DNA of 64,000 nt from Nageia nagi (Eukaryota > Pinophyta), in NCBI GenBank assembly GCA_050084985.1, contig JBITNC010000001.1:22444001-22508000 (forward strand), written 5' to 3'. Below, one piece after another: positions 22,413 to 34,190 of this stretch. Made by a program: the position numbers and the translations under genes. Every line of letters starts with the position of its first letter. Within the stretch, counting starts at the first letter, position 1. The notes under the pieces were generated by a model that did not search any database, had not been told where the DNA came from, and was given only the letters and a program-made list of their open reading frames with translations.

Positions 22413-23378
22413 GGCTAAGTGCAAGAAGATGAGTCCCATTTTTGGCCAAAAAGTGGAAGTATTTTCCCTAATTTTTAGGTTTTCTCATACTTGATCTCAA
22501 AATTTGAAGCACATAGATTCTAATTCTTGAAAAGTGTTATGTGGATAAAAATGTAGTTCTCAAAGTCTAGATTTCAAACATGTAATTTATTCTAATACAC
22601 ATATAATAGAAATTAATATTTGGTAGGCATTTTTAAAAAACATTATTAGAAAATTCAGTTTCATGACCATACACCCATTCTATTTGGTAAGCATAATTGG
22701 ACATAAATTAAAATATATTGTAAAATGCCTTTTGAAAAAGTATACCTAAGACACTAAATATTGTGGAAGATATTTTTTTGTAATTTTTTTCATGAATATT
22801 TTATTAATTTTTTATTGATTGTGATTACTGTTTTAAAAATTGCTCGTGTTCGATAAGCATAATTTGACCTAAACTTATCATTTTTAATTTTTTTTAACCT
22901 TATGAAGAATTGTATGCATATTATACACATTATTTTTTTCACAATTCCAAAAAAATAAAAAGTTTTAAACAAATACTAAACCCACTATTTAAAAAATACA
23001 ATTTCATAACCTTACACATCTTGTCTGTCAAGCATAATTGGATCTAAACTAAAATATTTTTATAAATCCTTTTGGTTAAAGATACCTAAGACACTAAATA
23101 TTATGGAGGATATTTTTTTGTATTTTTTCATGAATATTTTATTTTTTACTAGCCATGAGTATCGTTTCGAAAAATGCTCATGTCTGATAAGCATAATTTG
23201 AATAAAACTTATCATTTTTAATTTATTTTTATTTAACTTATGAAGAATTATATGAATATTGTGTACATACATATTTTTTTCATAACTCCAAAAAAAAAAA
23301 AAGTTATTAAACAAATACAAAAACCTAATAGTTCATAAGAGTTCCTCCAATGTGGGACTCATCTTCTTGCACTTACCC
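22413..23378. mobile_element. MITE-like non-autonomous DNA element
   Basis: A 966-bp element bounded by 26-bp terminal inverted repeats: left starts GGCTAAGTGCAAGAAGATGA and runs to GTCCCA; the right end is its reverse complement with one mismatch (GGGTAAG). It is flanked on both sides by TAAA (22409-22412 and 23379-23382), a candidate duplication that could instead be a 3-base TAA. No transposase is encoded. Inside are two tandem copies of a ~340-bp unit. The superfamily is unclear: TAA-type flanks would suit PIF/Harbinger, but I cannot confirm this. Confidence 0.75.
22641..23325. repeat. Two tandem ~340-bp repeats inside the MITE-like element
   Basis: Copy 1 is about 22641-22982 and copy 2 about 22983-23325. 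Shared landmarks in the same order are CCTAAGACACTAAATATT, GATATTTTTTTGTA, TTTTCATGAATATTTTATT, GATAAGCATAATTTGA, AACTTATCATTTTTAATT and TATGAAGAATT. Identity looks roughly three quarters or more by eye. Confidence 0.8.
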
Positions 23379-23382
23379 TAAA

Positions 23383-24350
23383 GTAAGAGAATAATGATGA
23401 GGTGATAGAGGTTGGTTATAATACACCTAACTTCTTATATATGTATTTATACTTTCTACATTAATACCAATAGAGTTGGTGATAATGGACATCATTGGTA
23501 ATTGATTAGAGAAGTACTATAGTAGTATTTGTGGTGATTGTTTAGTGAAATTGATGTGAGATTCTTTTGAATGTGTAAATAATAGTTCTTTAATTTTAAG
23601 TAAGAATCAATGGATATTTGGATCGCCATCATAGAAGGTAAATGTTCAAATGAATTCATTTTGTATATCATCCCATACTCAAGTCTCTAGTCTCAATTAT
23701 TGATCTATATACTTTGCTTTAGAGATAGTTCCTAAGGTCTAGTAAAATATATGGATCCAAATGGTTGGATTTCAATTCCCTTATTTTTTCAAACCATCTC
23801 ACATTGAATAGTGTGTGTTGATGAACTTAAATTATTATCATAGTGAACTATTATGTTTGTGATTCAAATGTATTTTCAAATTGTAATTTATGTGGTATAT
23901 TATTTATTTTTAGGATTTGAGAGCAGTTATATATGTGTTCCACAGTCTAGCTATTATGGCTTTAAAATATCATCTAGTGGGTCATTTTAACTATTTTCAT
24001 CAAAGAAAATTCATTGGAGAATAATTTTCATTTGTTCTATAAAATTGGTTATAGATTGTTTTCCCCCATATGATGGAAGGGTGTTATGCTAGATCCCTTT
24101 TAAAATTTTAAGTCTCTTCTAATAGGCATAATCTTGCACACTCTTTGAGTATATATTTCATGATCACTAGTGTTCCATAATATCTTGGTGCTTTTGAGTC
24201 CTCTTCTAAATCACTAATATGAAATTTCAATTTTATATATTTAGGAGGGTTAATGTAGTCTTTAGATCCATATGATTCTTTTATTTTAGTCATAATATAT
24301 AGTTTATTTCTAATCTGTACAAAGGGGGATGATCTTGAAGGATTAGTCAA
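23383..24350. other. Unassigned region with one unusual minus-strand open frame
   Basis: Mostly AT-rich DNA. The minus-strand frame 24108-24350 (80 codons: SYGSKDYINPPKYIKLKFHI, then SDLEEDSKAPRYYGTL) has a more protein-like composition than the chance frames around it. Its reading seems to continue past stops to about 23990. I do not recognise the family. It may be a fragment of a gene or of an unlisted transposon. Confidence 0.3.
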
Positions 24351-24399
24351 CTAGCATATAAATTAGTGAAAGGGGCATTTTGGGTGCTAGATTATTAGT

Positions 24400-24960
24400 C
24401 AATCTACTAGAGGCTGATCATGGGGTACTAATTGATATGATGTACATTAATAAAAAAATAGTGACTATTAAACTCCATTTTGGGAAATCAAAACCATGTG
24501 TCTATAATACGTAATTTTATTGATGATAATTACAATCAATGGATAGTTTCTCATAGATTTATTAACCATTACAAGGTTAAATTGGGATAGTAGTGCTCCT
24601 ATAAGTTAAGGAGCTTGGATTGAGGGTATGATGTAGTTTTGAGCTTGTAGCTTATGATTTCATATTGCTCTTAGTTTGAGAGATTTGTAGTGAGGTTATG
24701 CTTGTAATCCAAAGGAAGGGATTGTAGTGATGTTATATTATTGATCTATTTCTTGCAGTGTTTAGAAGATTAACGTAATACAAGGATTGAAATCTTCTTT
24801 ATGGACCTGTAAACCCATATTGGATTAACCACATTAATCTCTTACCTCTCTTACTTGATCCATTTACTTATTATTTTTAGTCAATTATATTGATGTTTCT
24901 TTTTCCAAGGAGTAGGAGGACTAATTACTTAATGTTAATATGAAAATATTTAAACTTAAC
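24400..24960 (+). mobile_element. Probable 5' LTR of decayed copia F
   Basis: Lies directly before a primer-site relic and a gag start. The left end could not be fixed. The right part contains the promoter/transcript-like stretch ending TTAATATG, AAATATTTAAACTTAAC, after which the primer site begins. Confidence 0.4.
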
Positions 24961-24963
24961 AAG

Positions 24964-24975
24964 TGGTATTTGATC
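24964..24975 (+). other. Degenerate primer-binding site of copia F
   Basis: TGGTATTTGATC in the context AACAAGTGGTATTTGATCTT matches the copia initiator-Met site TGGTATCAGAGC at 9 of 12 positions and lies about 80 bases before the gag start. Confidence 0.55.
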
Positions 24976-25039
24976 TTATTATTTTGTTAACTTGCTTGGT
25001 GAATCTTATTTATATATTTGGATCAAGAGGATCAAGTGG

Positions 25040-25345
25040 TATAAGAAGGAAGGTCGAAGGTGGAAATATTTAATGGGAAAGGTTTTTAATTTTTTTAAAT
25101 GCAAATGAAGTACTACCCATAACAAAAGGACCTCTATCAACCTCTTGAAGAGAAATTTGAGAAACCCTCATCCATGAAAGATGAAGAGCAGGATTTGTTG
25201 GATAGAAAGGCTTTGGTGCTATTAGAATTTTTTTAAGCTCCAGTGTAGCATTCATTATTTCAAGTAAGAAAATTACTAATGGTGTAATAGAGAAAATTTT
25301 CAAAATGTATGAAAAGCCATTTGCCTCAAACAATGTATACTTGGA
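25040..25345 (+). pseudogene. Copia F gag, first part
   Basis: Plus strand. Hand translation gives KVEIFNGKGF, MQMKYY, QKDLYQPLEEKFEKPSSMKD and EEQDLLDRKALV, matching position by position the start of the gag of copia J ([31 protein letters not shown]). It is thus the same broad lineage, but much older, with several stops (TAA for Gln in YP*QKD). The frame ends where a LINE-like segment is inserted, near 25345, after NNVYL. Confidence 0.8.
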
Positions 25346-27165
25346 ATAATCATCCCTTTTATCTTTTTAGGGTTTGCAAGAAAAATATAACAAAAGCATG
25401 AGCATGGCATAACAGAAGTACAAGTGCAAAGTAACAAAAGCATGAGATAATTGTTTTAGAAGTGTGATAGGCTGCTATTAAGTAAATTATATCTTAGAAA
25501 AGCTATAATCTTACCAAAATGCAACTAAACAACATCCAAAATACATTGAATAAATCATGATTACAACTTGATCCAAATCCCACCAAGGAATGGAAAATTA
25601 TGTTGATGCAAGAAAAACCATTCATAAAGGAGGAAATTGAGATAGTATTGGAGCCAAAATTCTCTAATGATGAGGTTAGTATATTTATTTTGAAAAGTAT
25701 AATATAGAAAAAATAGGATAGGCTAAAATCAACCCTTGTTGGTCACTCCTCTAGATATGATTCAAAGTTAGAAGAAAGTAAGATGGAGTGAAAAAGGGTG
25801 GGTATCCTAATTTCTCTCCTAAGAGAATTCCTATTATTCCAATTTTAGTTTCATGAAAAGCTACAAAAGGTGATAGACATGGGTCTATGGTTCATTGGGA
25901 ATAAAGGACTAGTCATCAATAGGTGGGAGAAACATTTCTCCTCTGAAATTAAAAATTTTAACCTCATTCCAACATGGGTATCACTACTTAGACTTCACCC
26001 ATCGTGTACCCATATGTAATAGCTATAATTAAGAAAGAAATTGTATCCCTTATCATAATTGAGTGAGGAAAAAGATTAAAACTTAAGTTTATAGATCCAA
26101 GATTCATGTTCAAATTAGATATTTACAAACCTTTTATAAAGGAGATGAAATAAAAATATAGATGGAAGAGAATGGATGTAACCAATTGTATATGAAAATA
26201 TACTAGTAAAATGTGGAATTTGTAAGAGTTATGATCACTATGTAAAGAACTAACCAAAAATGAAGAGGAGGGATGAAGAAAGAAGATAAAAAGAAAATAA
26301 GAAAAATGAGACTCAACATAAATAGAAAGAGAAAAGGTGGAATGTTAGTCTAAAAATAGAAATTAGGAAAATAAGTGGAAGAATACAAATGAAACAAAGA
26401 TAAAATGAACCATATTAGAAAAATTGTCAACTTCAAATAAAGCCCAATGAAAGAAATAAACTACAATAAAACCCTATGTAGTGCTATTGATTTTAGAAGG
26501 AATAGACAAAGAAGAAACAAAGTAACAAGTTAAATTTCAAAATATGACACATTAAAAATAAAAGTTATGGAAGGGGAAGATAGAGAAAAAATTAGGAGGG
26601 TAAAAAAAAAGTGAGGAATGTAGATAGTAGATATGAAATCCCACAAAGAAGTATAATGAACTATATGAAGATAAAAAAATGATGGACAAAGATATGTGGG
26701 GAGACCATCCCAAGGAGATATTAGAGAGAAACTCATGGAATAGGATTTACCAAATGGAAAGCAATCAACTCTATATATGATTGATAAATCTTAGTCGTCC
26801 TTTGGGCTAAATAAAAGATTTCTAGATTAAAATATTCTTGCAATAAAGAGGCAGGTGGGTTGCATTCCAACTACAATTCAAATGCATTTTGACTATAGTT
26901 TGATGATTTTTTGATAAATTATTTTGTAAAGTAGGTTGCATCGAGGCTACCAATAGGTTATAGCTAGATAGCTTCTGAACTTATTTTGTTAGTAATAGTT
27001 TTGTTGCATCTTATGTTAGCTACCACTAGGTATAGCTAGGTAGAAATTTCCTATTTTGGAAATAATTTTGTAATCAATTTCTTTTAGATCTAAACAAAAC
27101 TCCTCACTACTTTTTGATAATATGATTTACCCTTATTATCAAATACAATATAATTCACGAAAAAT
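25346..27165 (+). mobile_element. LINE-like insertion in copia F gag
   Basis: About 1.8 kb separating two halves of one gag gene. Both edges carry AATGTAT (near 25333 and 27165), a possible short duplication. It contains an ORF1-type relic (25870-26275) followed by AT-rich sequence ending near TTATCAAATAC, similar to plant LINE 3' ends. No LINE reverse transcriptase is seen, so it is either internally deleted or composite. Confidence 0.5.
25870..26275 (+). pseudogene. LINE ORF1-type protein relic (DUF4283 plus zinc knuckle)
   Basis: Plus strand reads VIDMGLWFIGNKGLVINRWE, then FNLIPTWVSLLRLHP, as in the plant DUF4283 domain (a nucleic-acid-binding ORF1/L1-type domain: GPW.F....L...RW.P, followed by P.WVRL..LP). 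About 60 codons later it reads PIVYENILVKCGICKSYDHY, then VKN, a CX2CX4HX4C knuckle with the last Cys changed. The order and spacing match ORF1 of plant L1 elements. Broken by stops. Assignment rests on motif memory only. Confidence 0.6.
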
Positions 27166-27169
27166 GTAT

Positions 27170-27770
27170 TTAACATAAAGATGAATGAAGAGATTTCATT
27201 CTAATATTATGTTAATGAGTTCAACATGGTAAAAAACCAATTAAATTTAGTTAAAATTGATTTTGATGATGAAATAAGACTATTTTTAATATTATTTCTC
27301 TTCCTAATAGTTAGAATAAAATGTTTTTTGGTTGTTAGTAACTCTTCTTCTAATGCAAAGTTGGTATTTGATAAAGTTATTGGAATCATTCTAAGTGAAA
27401 ACATAATAAGAAAGTATACAAGTTAAAGTTCCAATTTTTCTCTCATGGTTGAGACAAAGGAAAGAGGAAGAAGAAAGTCAAGAGGCAAATATAAAGGGAC
27501 ATCATAATTTAAAGTCAAATATGGATTGGAATGTTGGTATTATGGTAAAAAGGGAAATATTAGAAAGGAATGTTGTAATAGAAAGGGAAATGAAAAGGAA
27601 AGAAATAAAAATAAAAGTACTAGCAATAAAGAAGAAAACATAGTTAGTGAAATACTATAAGATGACTTGATAGTGTTTCTTGATAAGAATAGTTACTATT
27701 TGGATAATTGATTTGATTTATTTCTTTCATGATATTGCAATGCATTGAAATTTGCACTTAAAGTAGATTA
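27170..27770 (+). pseudogene. Copia F gag, second part, and protease remnant
   Basis: Resumes the gag: FNIKMNEE, VNEFNMVKNQLNLVKIDFDD and LVFDKVIGIILSE align with copia J ([37 protein letters not shown]). The knuckle near 27525-27565 reads CWYYGKKGNIRKEC, so the second Cys and the His of CCHC are lost. WIID followed by LIYFFHDIAMH near 27690 is the protease, with DSGASFH destroyed. Nothing recognisable follows; the element is truncated at about 27770. Confidence 0.8.
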
Positions 27771-28984
27771 AAACACATAAATGAGTTAATAACAAACACA
27801 AATATCAAGTTTACATAACTATATTTTTCTCAATTCGAGTGATGTAAGAATGATAGTAAAGGTATGCCTAAAAATTTAAAGAATGCTTCAAAACTTGGGA
27901 ATAATTATAGAGATACCTAAGTTCATCTAACCAAGGTAGGGGTACCTCTAATTTAGGCCCCTTAAGTTACCTAAATGAGCTTGGAGTGAGTTTCCTCAGT
28001 CAAAAAGGAAATATGTCACCCCTAGCATCCAATCAATAAAGATAATAAAATTTGTAATGCCTATTGTGTAAATGTACATACCTCTCTTTAGATAATGGTA
28101 ATGGTGCAATAAAATAATTTAGGTTGATATTTACAAGTATTTATGAACTCTAAGAACAATTGTGTTTCAAACCCTAAGAGTGATTCAAACTTTATGAAAG
28201 TTAAAGATCCTTGAATCTAAAGAATCCAAGGATAAGTTCATAAGGATAATAATATGTTCAAACTATCAACTAATGCATGCATGAATAAAAAATTGAAATT
28301 AAATGGATGAAATACTAGTTATAATGAATTTAGCCTAACAAATACACTAAATGCACAAAATATTTAATGGAGGATATAAGGCTTGATAGTTCCAAACTTT
28401 TTCATGATGAAAATATATTCAAAAATGTAAAAACCTTGAGCATAAAAATATCACACAAATATATTGATAATATACTATGAAATTCACAATAAAAATGTTA
28501 CTGCAATAAGTGTATCATGAAGATCGTAAACTTGGTGTAGTAACAAATTCGTTAAAAGCATGTTACCCTTGAATTACCCTTCAAACCCTAGCCTTAAAAT
28601 ACTTGAGCAATATTGGAGAAAATGTTAGGATCATGAAATCATAAGTATGCAAGGGAATAATGTTAAGAGAGTGGAATTATAATATTGCATTGTGTTATAT
28701 ACATCTTTTACAATTTAAGTCATTTATATCTAGATACCCACTTTTGCACTTTATTTGGCTTATATGTCAATTTATCTCTTTTTGAAATATTTTAGCTTTT
28801 AGAAATGCATTTGATCATTATAAATTAGGAAAAATAGTGAATTAAAATATATCAATGAATTTAACTCATATTAAGTGTTTTTTTTACTGTCTACATTTTG
28901 CTTCTATTGGACTAAGTATATTTTTTTTTTAAGATTTAGTTCAACATATGTAGATAAATATGTAATTATTATGCAATAATTTTA
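27771..28984. other. Unassigned AT-rich sequence
   Basis: No convincing coding, LTR or repeat signal. It lies between the truncated copia F and the first satellite block. Confidence 0.3.
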
Positions 28985-29637
28985 AACATTTTGAAATAAT
29001 ATAAAATTTAGAAAAATTTACAATACTAAATTGAAAAATTTTGTCTTTTAACAATGGAAAGATTTTGGAAATTTGCAAGTTAACAATACTAAATTGGAAA
29101 CATTTCTATTTGAAATTTGGAACATTTACAATACTAAATTGTAAATTTTGCCTTTTCAATTTGAATTTTTACAATGCTAAATTGGAAATTTTTTCCTTTT
29201 TAAATTTGAACATTTGAAGAGTTTGAAAAACTTACAATACTAAATTAAAAATTTTACCTTTTGAATTTTGAACATTTGAAAATTTGAAAAACTTATAATA
29301 CTAAATTAAAAAAAAATATTTGCCTTTTAAAATTTGGAGAATTTTGAAAATTTATAATACTAAATTGAAAATTTTGCCTTTTGAATTTGAAAATTTACAA
29401 TAGTAAATTGGAAATTTTACCTTTTGAATTTTAAACATACTGAAAAATTTTGAAAAGTTAAAATACTAAATTGAAAAGTTTTTCCTTTTGAAATTTGAAC
29501 ATTTAAAAAATTTGGAAAATTTACAATACTAAAATGAAAATTTTACCTTTTGAAATTTGAACATTTGCAAGTTTACAATACTAAATTGGAAACTGTGCTT
29601 TTTTTGTGAATTTGAAGAATTTTCAATACTAAATTGA
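28985..29637. repeat. AT-rich satellite, left block
   Basis: About 11 degenerate tandem units of 43-63 bp sharing TTTACAATACTAAATTGGAA, then TTTTGCCTTTTGAAATTTGA and ACATTTG. Towards the right end two unit types alternate (one with GCCTTTTGAAATTTGAAC, the other with a plain TTTGTGAATTTGAA), as in the right block. It stops in mid-unit at the insertion point 29637/29638. Confidence 0.9.
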
Positions 29638-32600
29638 TAGGGCAAAGGTAGGGGCAATAGTGGAGGTGATAATAAAAATGAATTAGTTCTTGATAAACTC
29701 TTGATAAACCTATGTTGGACCCTTTGTAATTGAAAATATGTAAATGAAGACTTTTCAAATCTTAGTTAGCATAAATTTGTTATTTTCTAGATGACAAGTC
29801 ACAAAATATCTCACATGTGAGGAGAGGACTAATCTGAGAACTTGAGAGGTAGAATCAAATAGGGCTTGTCATCATTGGATTATCAATTCACATGCTAAAA
29901 GGGCAATAATGATGACTTGGATATCCCTTTGAAGCATTTTTATCTGAGATGAATGGAGGAGCTTATTTTTTAATGATCCTTAGAAGATATGTAGTGCTCT
30001 AAAGCTTGATCACCATATCAACAATCATGGTTGAAATGTTTGAGGTCTTGTCAATATCCCATAAAATCCTAATGCATGTAAATCATTGTGGTTTGAATTT
30101 ATATTTCACCTTGGGTATTTCCAAGTCATTTGAGTTGGCTATTGCTAATTCTTGACTATAATTTGGTTATTTCTAGAGTACCTATCTGTAGGTGCCATGG
30201 TAGGAGAGCTAGTAAGAGTTGAGCCATAATCACTTGAAGAAACCATAAAAAATGCTAAATTTTGAGAGATTCTCTATTGAGGTGGTTTGGATAGTCTAAT
30301 TTGTGCTTATAAAGAACATAATGAGTAATTATCTATAGAGGTTGTTAATTCATGAAATAAGGGGAGGTGTTGTGTGAGTGGACTAGAATTTACCAACAAC
30401 CCTCAATCATCAATTACCTGAGTAACTGGTATACAAATTAAGGGATTCAATTTTAAAGAGAGGGGAAAGTCATAAAATTAGAAGCTACAAATAATTGTGT
30501 ATAGAATATAATGAATTTAAAGAATCTAAATAAGCATAAAATGGGGGAGTTATATTCCTTAATCCCTAAACCATGGAGGGATGTTGCAGTGACCCTGATT
30601 AAGTACATCACACTTGAAAGTAGATACAAAATTCTCCAAGATTATATTTTTTTCTAATGAACCCCTTCATATTTTTTATTATAGATAAAGTAAGTTTCCC
30701 ATATTTCATTTTCAATTTCATGGCCATCTCGATGAATAGTTTAAAAAAATAGGGCACTAGTTCCACTCCATGAATCAATCATTAAATTGGTTTATGAGGA
30801 GGCTATGATGAACAAACTAAAGAAACACCCTTAGAATTAAAATTAGAGTAGGGTGTAGAGTTTTTAAACTAGGATTGGTAGATAAATTGATTTAGGGATA
30901 ATCTTCTAGAGAAATAATTCTAAAATCTTCAAAAGAGAGGTACTTAAGTACAAAATTCCAAACTAAAGTTAAAAAGCCACTATAGCCAAGTAGTTTTAGT
31001 GAAAGAAAATCATATATGATAAGAAAAAAGTGTAGAAGAGAGAAATTGGTGGTAGAGATATTTAAAGGTGGTAAGGATAAGGAAATTTAGTGCAAGATTC
31101 AAATGAAATTTTGAATGTTAGCTTAGGTAAGTCTAAGGAGCTCAAGACCAAAAAATTATCAATAGAAGAGGAGGAAGCAACATGAATCCTTATAAGTTTT
31201 ACAACCAAATGAGGACTAAAATATGGCAAGAGTAAGAGTATAATAAAAAGGAAAAATACCCTTAGTGTAGCTCAAAAGAAATACTCCCTTTAAGAATATA
31301 TGAAACCAAAAAATTCTAGCTAAAGAGCCTAGAACCAAATTGATTAGAAGTGTAGAGGGATTAGAACTAGACATAGAGACTATGAAGAATTCCTAGGTAA
31401 AATATAAGGTAGAATAATCAAAGAGTAGATTCAACAGGCCTTGTAGAAAATTAATTCTCTAGGATCAAGTTTATAGCAAAGAAGGGGAATCAAAATTTGG
31501 AAATTGGGTGGAGATAGTCCTTTAGATGCTGCAAATGAAAAAGAAATTTTAAATATTGATTATGTTATTGGGGTAGCTAGTAGAAGCAAGAGTAAAGCTA
31601 GAAACCAATCAATTACCACTACCTCTTATTCTAAGGAAATGAAGGGAATTATTGAGAATAGGACTAGAGAAAAAACTTCTTAATAAAATGATACACAAGT
31701 GCATGGTTATCTAGGTCTCTTAGATCCCCTCTTTGATATAGTTATAATTATAAAGAAAGTGATTGGTTGACTTATTAAGGAGAGTCAAATTGCTTCTATA
31801 AAGTGAAACATAATAAGAAGAGAAAGAAAGTTATTTTCACTAATTATGTAGAAAAATTTGAATCTTCTATATGTGTAGGAAAGGAGAATGAAACAAATCT
31901 AGAGTAGGGTACTAAAAAAGGTGTAAAACTTGTGGACCCTACAGCTACCACCTTGAGTATAAGGGTGACTAGAACTTCAACTAAAAATAAGAATGAAAAA
32001 TATATGCTTAAGAAAAAAGAGATTTATGTGAATGTAGGGGTCAAGGTGCAGGTTAGTTTCTCTAAAGAAAAGGAAAATGTAAAGGAACAAAGGGAAGAAA
32101 AGTTGTGATGGGAGAAATTCAACCCAACTCTTCTTTAAGGAAAAATCATATTCAAGTGATTAATTTGGAAGAGAAGATATCCAAAGCTAAATTAAGGATT
32201 ACATATATTGGTCATATCTTCCAAATAACTAATAACTCCTCTTAGGATCAAGAGTGAGAACAATGTCAACCAAAGAAAATTAAAAATAACCATGAAACTA
32301 GTGAGATAGAAACTATGGAAGTAAAGGAGAAATCTAAATCTAGTTTCCCTAGTTCAAAAAAAGGCTTTTAGAAGACAAAAAAAGAAAAAATTTAAGCATA
32401 AAAATATATAATGAAATTTTGGTATAAGAATTTAGTAGGAAAGGGAAACACAATGTTAAATATGAGGTTCTTGGACCAAACCCAAGAATTAGAGAAATAA
32501 TGCTAAAGAAAACCTATGTTAGGTTTTACAAAATAACTTTGCTGATAAAAATTTCTTATTTGAAAATTAGAACAAATACAAATCAAGGAAGAATGCAGTA

Positions 32601-32998
32601 GATCTCATGAACCAATGTTTTGGGGAGAGCAACCTTTTTGATAGTTTATGCTGGCTCATAGAATGTTATTACAAGTGGTCTTGGGCTTTGCCTCCTAGTT
32701 ACAATGCAATAGTAAGCTATAAAAATAACTAGTAGTTGTGTCCCATTATGTAATCCTTCTAATTTTTCAAACCACCATAAATGTTTTCTTATGAAGTTAC
32801 TCTATATGTTGAACAAAGTATTTTTATTCACTCAAGTAGTTTTAAGTGATCTAACTAAATTTGTTGGTGTCATAGAGGGTATTATAAGATTGTTATTCAA
32901 TAAATGTAGCTAGAATCCTTTGTAAAAGGTATGGGAATACCCTTATTAACTTCCCCTTTTTTTGATTAATATAAAATTGACCCATTAATCAAAAATAG
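29638..32998. mobile_element. 3.36-kb unclassified insertion splitting the satellite
   Basis: The satellite is interrupted here; AATACTAAATTGA (13 bases) occurs at both edges (29625-29637 and 32999-33011), although this word belongs to the repeat unit itself. The right end (GACCCATTAATCAAAAATAG) resembles a plant LINE 3' tail, and a duplication of this size would fit target-primed insertion. No RT motif was found. The best open stretch, near 31500-31690, reads DAANEKEILNIDYVIGVASR, then SKSKARN, which I do not recognise. Confidence 0.5.
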
Positions 32999-33535
32999 AA
33001 TACTAAATTGAAATTTTTGCCTTTTAAAATTTGAATATTTGCTAGTTTACAATACTAAATTGGAAACTTTACTTGTGAGAATTTGAAAAATTTACAATAC
33101 TTAATTGAAAATTTTGCCTTTTGAAATTTGAATATTTGCAAGTTTACAATACTAAATTGGAAACTTATATTTTTTTGAAATTGGAACATTTACAATACTA
33201 AATTGAGAATTTTGCCTTTTGAAATTTGAATGTTTGTGATTTTACAATACTAAATTGGAAACTCTTTGAGAATTTGAAAAATATACAATGCTAAATTGAA
33301 ACTTTTACCTTTTGAAATTTGAACATTTTTGAATTTACAATACTAAATTCAAAACATTACTTTTTGTGAATTTGAAAAATTTACAATACCAAATTAAAAT
33401 TTTAACCTTTTGCAATTTGAAAATTTGTGAGTTTACAATACTAAATTGGAAACTTTTATTTTTTAAATTTGAATATTTTGAGAATTTGGAAAATTTATAA
33501 TACTTAATTAAAAATTGGACCTTTTAAAATTGGAA
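32999..33535. repeat. AT-rich satellite, right block
   Basis: About 11 further units of the same satellite. Units of about 52 bp (with GCCTTTTGAAATTTGAAT) and about 46 bp (with AAACTTTACTT...GAATTTGAAAAA) alternate, giving a dimer of about 98 bp. Ends near 33535 at a degenerate unit. Confidence 0.9.
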
Positions 33536-33774
33536 ATATTTGCAAAGAAAATATGCCATGTAAAGATATTTATGTATGTACCTCCATCGAATGATATTAT
33601 GTTGATCAAATCTAAAGAATATGTCAACAAAATATCATTCAAAAGGTAAGATGTGTGTGCATTGTAAATGGGAAAAAAAATCAGAAACCTACGCAAGTAT
33701 AGCATCAAAGAATCAATTTGGGATAAAATGAATGTATTTTAGCAAGAAAGAGTAGTTTTTATACAATTTGAGCC

Positions 33775-34190
33775 TAAATAATTTGAATTTCAACAATCAT
33801 ACATGTTGAACAATTTTGAAATGTTGAATAATTTTGAATTTAGATAATTTTAAATTTTTGACAATTCAGAATTTAGAGAATTTAGGATTTTGAAGAAATT
33901 TAAATTTGGAACACTTTTGAATTTTGAACAATTAATAATTTTAGATAGTTTAGAAACTTGAACAATTTTAAAAATTCAAAACAATTTAGAATTTTAATGA
34001 TTTAGAATTTAGAATTTGTATAGTTTTGAATTTTGAACACTTTTGCAAATTTTGAATTTAGATAATTTATAATTTAGATAATTTAATATTTTGGACAAAT
34101 TTAAATTTTAGATAATTATGAAGTTTTGACAATTTCAAATTTTTAATTATGAAGTTTTGACAATTTCAAATTTTTAGCTATGCTTAGAAT
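33775..34190. repeat. Second degenerate AT-rich repeat field
   Basis: Irregular short repeats on words such as AATTTTGAATTT, TTTAGATAATTT and GAACAATTTT, period roughly 20-25 bases. One exact short duplication (AATTATGAAGTTTTGACAAT, followed by TTCAAATTTTTA) lies at 34106-34170. It differs in consensus from the 28985-33535 satellite. Confidence 0.65.

Noticed and set aside
28985-29637. CRISPR-like array
   Set aside because: Units vary in length and drift throughout, with no unique spacers; it is an AT-rich satellite in plant DNA.
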